From CAYJFD01 sp964369605 (GTDB lineage: Bacteria > Bacteroidota > Bacteroidia > Bacteroidales > UBA932): a stretch of DNA of 53,887 bases. The notes under the pieces are model-generated. The model was not told the DNA's origin and did no database searches. It worked only from the letters and a program-made list of their open reading frames with translations. The position numbers and the translations under genes are program-made. The stretch is from NCBI GenBank assembly GCA_964369605.1, contig CAYJFD010000011.1, positions 1 to 53,887 of the forward strand. Reading direction: 5' to 3'. Shown here piece after piece: positions 1 to 7,565 of this stretch (position 1 is its first letter; every line of letters starts with the position of its first letter).

Positions 1-1
1 C

Positions 2-81
2 TAGGTTTCAATTATTTACGATTGCAAGATAAAAAAATAAAACAAATAATCAAGAATATTCATAATAAAACTTAATGTTTT
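2..81. repeat. Direct repeat, left copy (~80 bp)
   Basis: This AT-rich segment is nearly the same as 674-754, in the same orientation, with a handful of substitutions and small indels. Shared landmarks are TAGGTTT, ATTATTTACG, TGCAAGATAAAAAAA and the end ATTCATAATAAAA. The right copy lies just upstream of the minus-strand lipoprotein gene, so it probably carries that gene's promoter and leader. By analogy the left copy may serve a related gene beyond the left edge. Confidence 0.8.
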
Positions 82-178
82 TACTACTTTGTTTAAACAA
101 TAGGTTATAGTACTGCATGCACTTTTAACTCTTGATATTTTGTATAGCGTATGGATGATAAAATAGAAGAGTTATCTT

Positions 179-637
179 TTACTCTTCGATTTCGAAAGTA
201 AATTCCGCATTGTGGGAGTTGACAATTTTAGGCTTGTAATTATGAAGATATGCAGGATTGTCCTCTGTAATAGGTTTCGTGCCGTCATAAGTATAGGTAA
301 CTTCTTTTTTATCTGCATATATTATTTTGACTTCCATTCGAGCTAAGCGAGCAACTGATTCCGAAAAACTTTCTACTTTTCCATCTCTTTTGAAACCGCG
401 CCTGTCATTAGTCACATCAGTAAATATAGTTATTTCAACATTTTCATTAGGGTGTATTGTAAATTCATTATCTAGGTCCATCACTGGGATAGGATATAGT
501 GCTCTGGTATATACCTCTATAGTTTGGTCAGTTTGATTGTTAATGTAATATCTCCCTGTAAGTTGCATATCGACCTCACAAGAGTGAAAGACCGTAGCTA
601 TAAAGATTAATACTAATGCTTTAATGATTGTTTTCAT
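179..637 (-). CDS. Small hypothetical lipoprotein
   Basis: A 152-residue protein that I do not recognise. It starts with a basic n-region and a hydrophobic stretch ending in a lipobox (FHSC, Cys about residue 20), so it is very likely a lipoprotein carried to the envelope. The mature part is short, polar and rich in beta-forming residues, with no motif I can name; a single small beta-sandwich domain is plausible. The gene stands alone on the minus strand and is bracketed by a near-identical ~80 bp direct repeat. That arrangement suggests it is one member of a tandem set of related genes, with the next copy to the left of the window. Start and lipobox are clear; the function is unknown. Confidence 0.8.
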   Translation of the reverse strand: MKTIIKALVLIFIATVFHSCEVDMQLTGRYYINNQTDQTIEVYTRALYPIPVMDLDNEFTIHPNENVEITIFTDVTNDRRGFKRDGKVESFSESVARLARMEVKIIYADKKEVTYTYDGTKPITEDNPAYLHNYKPKIVNSHNAEFTFEIEE

Positions 638-673
638 AGTAATTGATTATTTAATTATTTTTAAGATTAATAG

Positions 674-754
674 TTAGGTTTCCATTATTTACGTGTGCAA
701 GATAAAAAAAATACGAATAATCAAAAATATTCATAATAAAATTTAATGTTTTTA
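674..754. repeat. Direct repeat, right copy (~80 bp)
   Basis: Second copy of the 2-81 repeat. On the minus strand it runs toward the lipoprotein start at 637 and contains TATCTTGC, an imperfect match to the TAnnTTTG promoter box, so it probably holds that gene's promoter and leader. Confidence 0.8.
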
Positions 755-832
755 TAAACAAAACAGAGGTGGAGTTAGTGAAAAAAGTTTGTGAAAGAGG
801 GGAGAAAGAGTCATAGATAATGACATAAAAAA

Positions 833-935
833 AGGGTAAGCTGAATACATCGCACCGCTACAACCATCGTACCCTTGCTGCCTTCCGGCCCTGGGGGAGT
901 TAGATAGGAGCTGGTCGTGTATGACTTACCCGGGC
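833..935 (-). ncRNA. ffs: Signal recognition particle RNA (small bacterial type)
   Basis: Read on the minus strand, the region holds the conserved SRP domain IV apical loop GGGCCGGAAGGCAGCAAGGG (about 870-890), the binding site for the Ffh M domain. The ends pair as GGGTAAG/CTTACCC (925-931 with 834-840), giving a closed hairpin of about 100 nt like 4.5S RNA with no Alu domain. A TACCTTTG promoter box lies at 937-944, so transcription should start almost at the first paired base. The 3' strand runs straight into a T-tract (826-833 on the plus strand read as A) that serves as terminator. It works with Ffh and FtsY in co-translational membrane targeting. Confidence 0.95.
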
Positions 936-936
936 A

Positions 937-944
937 CAAAGGTA
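937..944 (-). promoter_or_regulatory. Promoter -7 box of the SRP RNA gene
   Basis: TACCTTTG on the minus strand matches the Bacteroidetes -7 consensus TAnnTTTG. A TTG lies about 19 bp further upstream at the -33 position. The predicted start falls about at the first base of the RNA helix. Confidence 0.75.
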
Positions 945-985
945 AGAAAAAAACTTTTTTCTGCAAGTTTTTTATAGATGATGCC

Positions 986-1666
986 CTAATTTTTTAATGT
1001 CTCTATTAAATCTTGATAGTGTCCGAGAATAATAGCCTTATCGCCTTCGAGTAGGGCGTGTTTCTCTGTCAGAGGTTTAGCCTCATAGTCCATATACTTT
1101 ATGCCGAGTGCATTGATTTTCTCAACAGGTCTTTTTATCGCGATTAATTTAAGCTTTGTCATCTTGAATAACTTTTCTTCGTCGATAGTGCCATCTCCCA
1201 TCTGTGCAGAAACATTCATCTCTATGATGTAGTGATCGTTATCCACTTTATAAGAATTGGTTATCTGAGGTATCTCAAGAGACATAGCATAGTACCTTGA
1301 GATTTCTTTTTCAGGGAAAAGAATATTCTTCACCCCAAGAGAATTCATTATGTTAGCTTGATTCTCATCGCATACTCTGACAAAGATCTTTGTATCCTTT
1401 ATCTTCTTCATTATCGAATAGATAGTAAGGCAGGCGCCGATGTCTTGCCTAACAGTTATTACGATAGCATATACGCCTCTGTGAGGAAGTACATCAAGCG
1501 CGCTTTCATCAGTTATATTATAACAAATGGCTGTCGAAATTTTGGACTTAACTCGCTCCACTTTTTCTATATCCTTATCTATACCGATAACTTCATTGCC
1601 CATTTGAGTGAATTCGTCAGCAAGAACTGAACCTAATTTTCCAAGACCTATAACGATGTATCTCAT
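986..1666 (-). CDS. TrkA/KtrA-family potassium channel gating subunit
   Basis: A 226-residue cytosolic RCK protein. The N-terminal half is a Rossmann fold with the nucleotide-binding motif GLGKLG at residues 8-13 and an acidic residue at the end of strand 2 (IGIDKD), typical of a TrkA-N domain that binds NAD(H) or ATP/ADP. The C-terminal ~80 residues fit a TrkA-C ligand domain. The gene follows the TrkH/KtrB pore gene by only 15 bp on the same strand. Together they would form a Ktr-type K+ uptake system in which a ring of these subunits opens and closes the membrane dimer. Length matches single-RCK KtrA (about 220) rather than the double-length E. coli TrkA. KtrA and TrkA names are both in use, so I leave the symbol blank. 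Confidence 0.9.
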   Translation of the reverse strand: MRYIVIGLGKLGSVLADEFTQMGNEVIGIDKDIEKVERVKSKISTAICYNITDESALDVLPHRGVYAIVITVRQDIGACLTIYSIMKKIKDTKIFVRVCDENQANIMNSLGVKNILFPEKEISRYYAMSLEIPQITNSYKVDNDHYIIEMNVSAQMGDGTIDEEKLFKMTKLKLIAIKRPVEKINALGIKYMDYEAKPLTEKHALLEGDKAIILGHYQDLIETLKN

Positions 1667-1681
1667 AATATTATTAATTTG

Positions 1682-3481
1682 CTAGTTTATGATAATGTGC
1701 CCCTGAGGGTATTTATATGTTAATGTATTTCTATGCTTAATTACTGAAGCAAGAAGCGTAACCACTCCAATACGACCTATAAACATAGTTATGGTAATGA
1801 CTAATTTTCCGATAACAGAGAGTTCAGTAGTAACACCCATACTAGATCCGACCGTTCCTATAGCTGAAATTACCTCAAAGAATAACTTTCTAGCCTCAAT
1901 ATCTGGTTCTGACAGAAGTAGTATAAAATAAGCTGTAAAAATAATGGCTAGACTTAATGCTATGACTGCAAAGGCTCGGTTAACAGTAATCTTAGATAAT
2001 TCCCTATGCTCTACTTCAACTCTATCCATTCCTCTAACCACACAGAGGGCATTTTTTGCCATAATATAAAAAGTCGTAACTTTTATACCTCCAGCTGTAG
2101 ATTGTGGAGCTCCACCTATGAACATTAATATAATAACTACCATAAAAGTAAGAGGGGCAAGATTAGTTATATCTTGGCTACTAAAGCCAGCTGTTCGAGG
2201 TATGGTAGCGTTGTAGAATGCTTGAGTTATTTTCTGAGGAACACTAAGTCCTTCAAACATACCATTCCACTCAAAAAGCATAAAGTAGGCCGTGGATAAG
2301 ACCAATAGTATTATAGTAGTCCTTATGACTACTTTAGAATTTAAATCCCATTTATGTATGTGTCTTTCTATTCTCTTTTGTTGAAGCTCTCTGAAAAAAT
2401 TTCTGAAGTGAATCTTGAAGTTAGAGATTAGATTAGAGTATATAGGGAAACCTATACCACCTAGTACTACTAGGCTAGATAATATTATATAAAAAGAATT
2501 ATTTCCTATTAAGGCAGGAGTACAAAGCCCATCTGGGCTGATACTAAATCCGGCATTACAAAAAGCTGATATTGAATGAAATATAGAAAAATATACATTA
2601 TAGAGTACATTGTCTCCTAAGGAATGGCCAATGGAGATAAATATAAATACAGCACCTATAGCCTCCATAATTAGAGTCGTGGTAATGATACGAAGAACAA
2701 GAATCGTGATATTATTTGTTTTGCTATCCGATATTAAATCTTTTAGCATAAGAGCTCCACTATGTGGAATTACTCCTATGAGAGATAAGGCAAAAAACGA
2801 AGTAATAGTTATAACTCCTAATCCTCCTACTTGAATAAGCATAAGAACTACAAGCTGCCCATAAAGAGTAAATGTCTCTACAAAATCCACTGATGTTAAG
2901 CCTGTTACACAAGTAGCAGAGGTGCTGATAAATAAGGCATCTATTATATTTAATGATCCTTCTGCTCTAATGCTATTTGGAAAAGAAAGTAAGACAGTCC
3001 CTATGATAATAAATATAAAGAAGGTGAAACTAAATATAGCCATAGGGTTTACAAACTTAGTCAAAAGGCGGGTTATGGCCTGAGATATATAGATAGTAGA
3101 AAGTGTAAGTACGCTTATAAGTAGGAGGGTATTCTCAGTTTGTGGTGATATAATGGAGCCAGTTAAACTAGAGTTCCTTCCTATTTCTAGCAGAAAACTG
3201 AGTATGGAAAACGCCAAAATAACATAGTCTATTTTCTTTAATGATATCTCCTTATTTAGGATGGTTGCTACAAGATTAAGGGGAGAAATAAAGACTAAAA
3301 TATATAGTAGAGATTTAAATATGACAATAATGTCAGAACTTACCTGATCTCCTGTATAGAACCCAAAAATATAAGCACCAAATACGACAGCAAGCATACT
3401 ACAAATAAACGATATAGCATTTATAGCCTTAGGAACTCGTTTTATAGTACGATTAAAGTTTCTTTTTAAAGATAAGTTCAT
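1682..3481 (-). CDS. TrkH/KtrB-family potassium uptake pore protein
   Basis: A 599-residue polytopic membrane protein. Four selectivity-filter segments of the SKT superfamily can be seen in order: around ATCVTGLTSVDF, FCNAGFSISPDG, TAGFSSQD and GTVGSSMGVTTE, each with the central glycine. About 140 residues with several hydrophobic helices precede the first pore repeat, so it is longer than a minimal KtrB (about 450). It is the first gene of a two-gene unit with the RCK subunit downstream. A TACATTTG promoter box lies only 5 nt upstream of the ATG, which implies a very short or absent 5' leader. Function as a K+ (possibly Na+-coupled) importer follows from the family and neighbour. Confidence 0.93.
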   Translation of the reverse strand: MNLSLKRNFNRTIKRVPKAINAISFICSMLAVVFGAYIFGFYTGDQVSSDIIVIFKSLLYILVFISPLNLVATILNKEISLKKIDYVILAFSILSFLLEIGRNSSLTGSIISPQTENTLLLISVLTLSTIYISQAITRLLTKFVNPMAIFSFTFFIFIIIGTVLLSFPNSIRAEGSLNIIDALFISTSATCVTGLTSVDFVETFTLYGQLVVLMLIQVGGLGVITITSFFALSLIGVIPHSGALMLKDLISDSKTNNITILVLRIITTTLIMEAIGAVFIFISIGHSLGDNVLYNVYFSIFHSISAFCNAGFSISPDGLCTPALIGNNSFYIILSSLVVLGGIGFPIYSNLISNFKIHFRNFFRELQQKRIERHIHKWDLNSKVVIRTTIILLVLSTAYFMLFEWNGMFEGLSVPQKITQAFYNATIPRTAGFSSQDITNLAPLTFMVVIILMFIGGAPQSTAGGIKVTTFYIMAKNALCVVRGMDRVEVEHRELSKITVNRAFAVIALSLAIIFTAYFILLLSEPDIEARKLFFEVISAIGTVGSSMGVTTELSVIGKLVITITMFIGRIGVVTLLASVIKHRNTLTYKYPQGHIIIN

Positions 3482-3485
3482 AAAG

Positions 3486-3493
3486 CAAATGTA
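3486..3493 (-). promoter_or_regulatory. Promoter -7 box of the K+ uptake operon
   Basis: TACATTTG on the minus strand matches TAnnTTTG. The ATG at 3481 follows after four bases, so the transcript would start at or next to the start codon. No clear -33 TTTG is seen. Confidence 0.5.
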
Positions 3494-3536
3494 TAAAATA
3501 TTTTAGTCATCTACGAATTTGCAGCCAGAAAATGAG

Positions 3537-3544
3537 TATCTTTG
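3537..3544 (+). promoter_or_regulatory. Promoter -7 box of mnmA
   Basis: TATCTTTG, with TTTG about 17-20 bp upstream in GAATTTGCAG. The box overlaps an in-frame TTG at 3542, showing that this codon is promoter and not a translation start. The likely start is the ATG at 3566. Confidence 0.7.
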
Positions 3545-3565
3545 GCAGATAAATGCACATTTAAA

Positions 3566-4864
3566 ATGACCCAAGAAAAGAAAAAAATAGCTATCGGATT
3601 ATCTGGTGGAGTAGACTCTTCTGTCGCAGCTCTATTACTCAAAGAAGCAGGGTATGATGTATTTGCACTATTTATGCAAAACTGGCATGATACCACAGGA
3701 ACACTTCATGGGGACTGTGAATGGGAAGAGGATCTAAGTGTAGCCAAGATGGTCGCTAGAAAATTAGACATACCTTTTCATTTTATAGATTTATCAGGAG
3801 AATATCGCCAGCAAGTAGTTAATTACATGTTTGATGAATACGAAAAGGGAAGAACACCTAATCCTGATGTCCTTTGTAACAGTAAAATAAAGTTTGCAGC
3901 CTTTCTAAAACATGCCCTAGAGTTAGGCGCAGATTATGTTGCAACTGGACATTACTGTCAAAAAGAAGTCGTAGGTAACGAGAATAAGGATAATCCTATG
4001 ATAGGTCCTTTTTCTGAGCATTTAGGTCAGGACCCATCAGAAAATATCTATAGAATTATCTCAGGCGCTGATCCAAATAAAGATCAGACTTACTTTCTAT
4101 GTCAACTCACCCAAGAGCAACTTTCAAGAGCAATATTCCCAATCGGTAATATCTTAAAGCCTGAAGTTAGACGTTTAGCTGCCCAGGCTAATCTCCCAAC
4201 AGCTGATAAAAAGGACTCTCAAGGTATTTGTTTTGTAGGGAAGGTGGATTTGCCAGTTTTCTTACAGCAGAAACTAGCTACAAAAGAAGGAAATGTCGTA
4301 GAGATTTTTCCTACATTCTATGAGGGCTCTAAAGAGCAATATCCGGGCTATGACACAGCCCAAGACGCTCCGCAGCGCGCAGAACTTGAATATAGTGAGC
4401 AGGAGTTAGAGGCATTGGTACGTGAGTACCGCTATCAAGAAGGAGACGGAAAGATAATAGGAAAACATTTTGGAGCCCAATTTTTTACTATAGGTCAAAG
4501 GAAGGGTTTAAATATTGGAGGGCATAAAGAGTCAATATTTGTAATTCAGACTAATACTGACACTAATACGATTTATGTAGGTGAGGGGCACGAACATCCT
4601 GGTCTTTTAAGGAAGGCACTATATATAAAACAAGAAGAAATACACTGGATAAGAGAGGATCTAGAGATGGAAGATGGGGAGGTTAGAGACTATCTTGTTA
4701 GAATAAGATATCGTCAACCATTAGAAAAAGCTCGTCTTTTTAAGGTACTTGGCAAGCTTTATGTAGTATTTAATAATTATCAAAGGGGAATTACCAGCGG
4801 TCAGTTTGCTGTGTGGTATAGCGAGGATGATCGCGAGATGCTAGGAAGCGGAATTATTTCCTAA
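3566..4864 (+). CDS. mnmA: tRNA-specific 2-thiouridylase MnmA
   Basis: A 432-residue enzyme that puts sulfur on U34 of tRNA-Lys, -Glu and -Gln using ATP and a persulfide sulfur donor. The PP-loop ATP site SGGVDSS is at residues 13-19. The catalytic cysteines appear in VLCNSKIKF and, further on, GICFVGK. The C-terminal part carries GQRKGLNIGG and the oligonucleotide-binding region. I start at ATG 3566 because the longer reading (TTG 3542) overlaps the -7 box. It is about 60 residues longer than E. coli MnmA: an acidic insert at about residues 245-290, after the second catalytic Cys and before the GQRKGL motif, accounts for most of the difference. A secreted thioredoxin-like gene follows 28 bp downstream. 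Confidence 0.95.
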   Translation: MTQEKKKIAIGLSGGVDSSVAALLLKEAGYDVFALFMQNWHDTTGTLHGDCEWEEDLSVAKMVARKLDIPFHFIDLSGEYRQQVVNYMFDEYEKGRTPNPDVLCNSKIKFAAFLKHALELGADYVATGHYCQKEVVGNENKDNPMIGPFSEHLGQDPSENIYRIISGADPNKDQTYFLCQLTQEQLSRAIFPIGNILKPEVRRLAAQANLPTADKKDSQGICFVGKVDLPVFLQQKLATKEGNVVEIFPTFYEGSKEQYPGYDTAQDAPQRAELEYSEQELEALVREYRYQEGDGKIIGKHFGAQFFTIGQRKGLNIGGHKESIFVIQTNTDTNTIYVGEGHEHPGLLRKALYIKQEEIHWIREDLEMEDGEVRDYLVRIRYRQPLEKARLFKVLGKLYVVFNNYQRGITSGQFAVWYSEDDREMLGSGIIS

Positions 4865-4892
4865 TAATTATTAACAATTAATATACATATTT

Positions 4893-5324
4893 ATGAGAAA
4901 ATTACTAGTACTACCGGCTCTATTATTAATTATCCTTACACTCACTTCGTCAGGAGATAAAGAAAATTTAAACACTGTAAAAGAAATAACAGAAGCAGAA
5001 TTTCTACAAAAAGTAGTTAACTACAACGAAACAACTACAGAGTGGAAATATCTTGGAGAAAAGCCTGCCATACTAGATTTCTATACTACTTGGTGTCCTT
5101 ATTGCAAGCCACTAGCTAAAAGATTAGAAAAGATGGCGCAAGAATATGGAGATAAAATAGTGATTTATAAAATAGATGCTGAAAAAGAGCCAAATATTGC
5201 GAAGCAGTTCGGTGTAAAGGCTTATCCAACAGTCGTTTTTATACCTATGGAGGGTATGCCTCAAATCGCTGAAGGAGCTCTTTCTCGCAAGGACCTAGAA
5301 GAAATCACTAATAAAATGCTTTAG
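4893..5324 (+). CDS. Exported thioredoxin-fold protein
   Basis: A 143-residue protein with an N-terminal hydrophobic segment (residues 4-18), then a thioredoxin domain with the active site TTWCPYCKPLAKRL (CxxC = CPYC, about residues 67-78) and the cis-proline region KAYPTVVF. The signal lacks a lipobox cysteine, so it is either secreted or held by an uncleaved anchor on the periplasmic side. CPYC is closer to glutaredoxin and DsbA-like motifs than to the CGPC of cytosolic thioredoxin. The expected role is thiol-disulfide exchange in the periplasm. It lies 28 bp after mnmA and is probably co-transcribed, although no functional link is obvious. Confidence 0.85.
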   Translation: MRKLLVLPALLLIILTLTSSGDKENLNTVKEITEAEFLQKVVNYNETTTEWKYLGEKPAILDFYTTWCPYCKPLAKRLEKMAQEYGDKIVIYKIDAEKEPNIAKQFGVKAYPTVVFIPMEGMPQIAEGALSRKDLEEITNKML

Positions 5325-5368
5325 TGTTAAGAGAGGCTAATAAGCCCATCGAGGATTAACATCAAACT

Positions 5369-5402
5369 ACCTAATACGGCATCTTGTAGTGCCATATTAG
5401 GT
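5369..5402 (+). terminator. Hairpin after the mnmA-thioredoxin unit
   Basis: 13-base arms ACCTAATACGGCA and TGCCATATTAGGT pair with a single mismatch around an 8-base loop. Only a weak T-run follows (ATTTTA). It may be a terminator or a processing site between 5324 and the next gene. Confidence 0.5.
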
Positions 5403-5429
5403 GAATTTTATAAGCTCCCCATACCAAAA

Positions 5430-6593
5430 ATGATAAAAAGAATTATATCCTCTTTAATTATAAGTTTAATTTGTATCCTTTATTCAGAATGTGTACAAGC
5501 GCAGAGCGTAAAAGATAGCATCGCTAAAAAACGCATACCTAGCGATAAGAGTAAAATTTGGGTCTCTGGCGCAGGCTTTCCATATTATAAGCCAACCACG
5601 TCTGCAGGCCTTGGTGGTTCTGCCATTATTTCTTTCCGCCCGAACAAAAGCGATAGCTTAAGCTTTAGGTCTTACGTTCCTCTAAATTTACTGGTGTCAA
5701 TTCGTGGACAAGTAGAATTTTCTTCCGGGCTTAATCTATTTTATAACAAGAATAAATGCAAATTAAGATTAGATTTTGATGTAGATTGGGGTATTGCTAA
5801 TTATTTTGGTCACTTTAGTAACATAAAAGAGCCAGATATTGCTGATCCTAGCACACATTACACTCAGCTATCTATTGATATTAAAGCCTTAGCTCTATAC
5901 TCCGTAGCGGAGAATCTACACTTAGGCCCTTACATGAGCATAGATTACAAGCAGCTAAGCAATATTCATTACGATGTATTCCAAGACTTAAAAGAACTAC
6001 GCTACACCACACCTAATATCATTAACTTAGGAGTAGGAGCACTTATTGAGTACTCATCTATAGATAATCCAACCTTCCCTTACAAAGGTATTGCTGCCAA
6101 TATGAGATTAAACTATAATTACGAATTCCTCTCAACCAAGGCAAACACCTTCGGCATCTGGCTTGACTATCGTCAATACCTAAAACTTTTTAATCGCCGA
6201 TCTGTACTTGCTTGGAGAGCCTATACTGACAACGTAATAAACAATCAATCAGAACTATTTCTTCTAAATCCCTCATTAAAAGTTAGGAGCATATTAGATA
6301 AATATTACTACGCGCCTAGTCTAGGAGCCTTAACGCTAGAATATAGACATATGATAGGCAGTGACAAGAATTATGAAACAGGAGCCTTCTGGACAAGACT
6401 AGGTTTTACCGCTTGGGGAAATATAGGAGCATTTGGTGATGAGCTATTCAAATGGACTGAAGTTGTCTACTCAGTCGGGCTTGGTCTTCGCTTCGAGGTT
6501 CAGCCTCACAAGAATGTTCGCTTCGATATAGGTCAACAAATAGGAGGCTCAAATGCTATCTCATTTTATATAGGCTTTATTGAAGAGTTTTAA
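5430..6593 (+). CDS. Omp85/BamA-like outer-membrane barrel protein
   Basis: A 387-residue protein with a signal peptide (residues 1 to about 24, cleavage near VQAQS) followed by alternating beta strands through to a terminal Phe, typical of an outer-membrane barrel. The C-terminal part contains GLGLRFEVQPHKNVRFDIG, which resembles the late strands of the bacterial surface antigen (Omp85) domain, where a Gly-Leu-Arg strand and an Arg-Phe-Asp strand are conserved. No POTRA domains are present, so it is a barrel-only member and not BamA itself. Such proteins often stand alone in Bacteroidetes. Its 3' end overlaps the convergent DUF4249 gene by 17 bp. The substrate or role is unknown. Confidence 0.8.
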   Translation: MIKRIISSLIISLICILYSECVQAQSVKDSIAKKRIPSDKSKIWVSGAGFPYYKPTTSAGLGGSAIISFRPNKSDSLSFRSYVPLNLLVSIRGQVEFSSGLNLFYNKNKCKLRLDFDVDWGIANYFGHFSNIKEPDIADPSTHYTQLSIDIKALALYSVAENLHLGPYMSIDYKQLSNIHYDVFQDLKELRYTTPNIINLGVGALIEYSSIDNPTFPYKGIAANMRLNYNYEFLSTKANTFGIWLDYRQYLKLFNRRSVLAWRAYTDNVINNQSELFLLNPSLKVRSILDKYYYAPSLGALTLEYRHMIGSDKNYETGAFWTRLGFTAWGNIGAFGDELFKWTEVVYSVGLGLRFEVQPHKNVRFDIGQQIGGSNAISFYIGFIEEF

Positions 6594-7542
6594 CTCTTCT
6601 AGTTCTGCCTGAAATAGAAAATAATCCTGCTCCATTTTCGATATTGCTAAATATCTGAGTTTTTTCTACGAAAGGGTTATATGAATTATTGTCTTGCGTT
6701 TCCATAGACTTTCGTGCCTTATAATGTTCCTCTGAGTAGGCATAATAATTCAAAAATAATAATGTGAGCCTTGCTGTTTCATTTTCTTGAAGCGGATGAT
6801 AATACTTTTCGGTAGTAATATCAAAAATGAAATCGTATGGTTCTGTTATAGCATCTACAGGTAGTACAAGTTGTGAATAATCATCAGAATCTTCGAATAA
6901 TGAATAGCTAGTATTTAAGTCTTTATACTTCACTAAGAGAGGGTCGTCAGAGGTAAAGTCATCGTAGCTATCAGTCCATCCAAAATCTTCGTTATCGAAT
7001 TTGTATTCTACAGCATACTCAGTGCTGAAGGTCAGATAATCAATTACTCCTGGAGCTCCATAATAGGGATGTAGACGTGCTGTAACTCGGTATGACTTCT
7101 CTAGTGTATCTATCTTCACTAATTCAATACGTGGATGCATAGGTGCGACATGTTGGGTATAGATAGTCTTTAAGTCCTTATAACTAGCTCGCAGCTCGAT
7201 GTGATCGTTAGCCTTGATAACATAGTCACTTTTATAGAAACTAGAGGATGTATTATAATACTCGTCAAAGTAATCATCGTCAGATTTGTGATAGCTCATT
7301 TTTTGCCACTCTCCATTATTTACCCTCCAGTCAACATTAGCTTCTTCTACTGTGAAATCTTTCTTCTCCTTCAGAAAGAACTCGCTTTTTGAAAGATGGC
7401 AAGATAGGGTATCGCCAGTAAGGCATTCGCTAAAGAGTACTAATATGGGGTCGAGTTGTTCACCATCGTACTCCAGAGTTTTTGTACAAGATGATAGTAT
7501 ATATATAAGACTAATAGTCGTTATGATGTTACGTAGTTTCAT
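6577..7542 (-). CDS. DUF4249 family lipoprotein
   Basis: A 321-residue lipoprotein with signal and lipobox LSSC (Cys about residue 19). The body is rich in beta strands, opening with a segment like EQLDPILVLFSECLTGDTL, and has the layout of DUF4249, the partner commonly encoded beside carboxypeptidase-regulatory-like TonB receptors in Bacteroidetes. It lies 23 bp downstream of such a receptor on the same strand. By analogy with SusD-like lids it probably sits on the outer leaflet or the periplasmic face next to the receptor and helps with ligand handling, but its biochemical role is not established. The last 17 bp overlap the end of the convergent Omp85-like gene. Confidence 0.85.
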   Translation of the reverse strand: MKLRNIITTISLIYILSSCTKTLEYDGEQLDPILVLFSECLTGDTLSCHLSKSEFFLKEKKDFTVEEANVDWRVNNGEWQKMSYHKSDDDYFDEYYNTSSSFYKSDYVIKANDHIELRASYKDLKTIYTQHVAPMHPRIELVKIDTLEKSYRVTARLHPYYGAPGVIDYLTFSTEYAVEYKFDNEDFGWTDSYDDFTSDDPLLVKYKDLNTSYSLFEDSDDYSQLVLPVDAITEPYDFIFDITTEKYYHPLQENETARLTLLFLNYYAYSEEHYKARKSMETQDNNSYNPFVEKTQIFSNIENGAGLFSISGRTRRVKTLQ

Positions 7543-7565
7543 TGTTAGATGTATATATAGTTATG

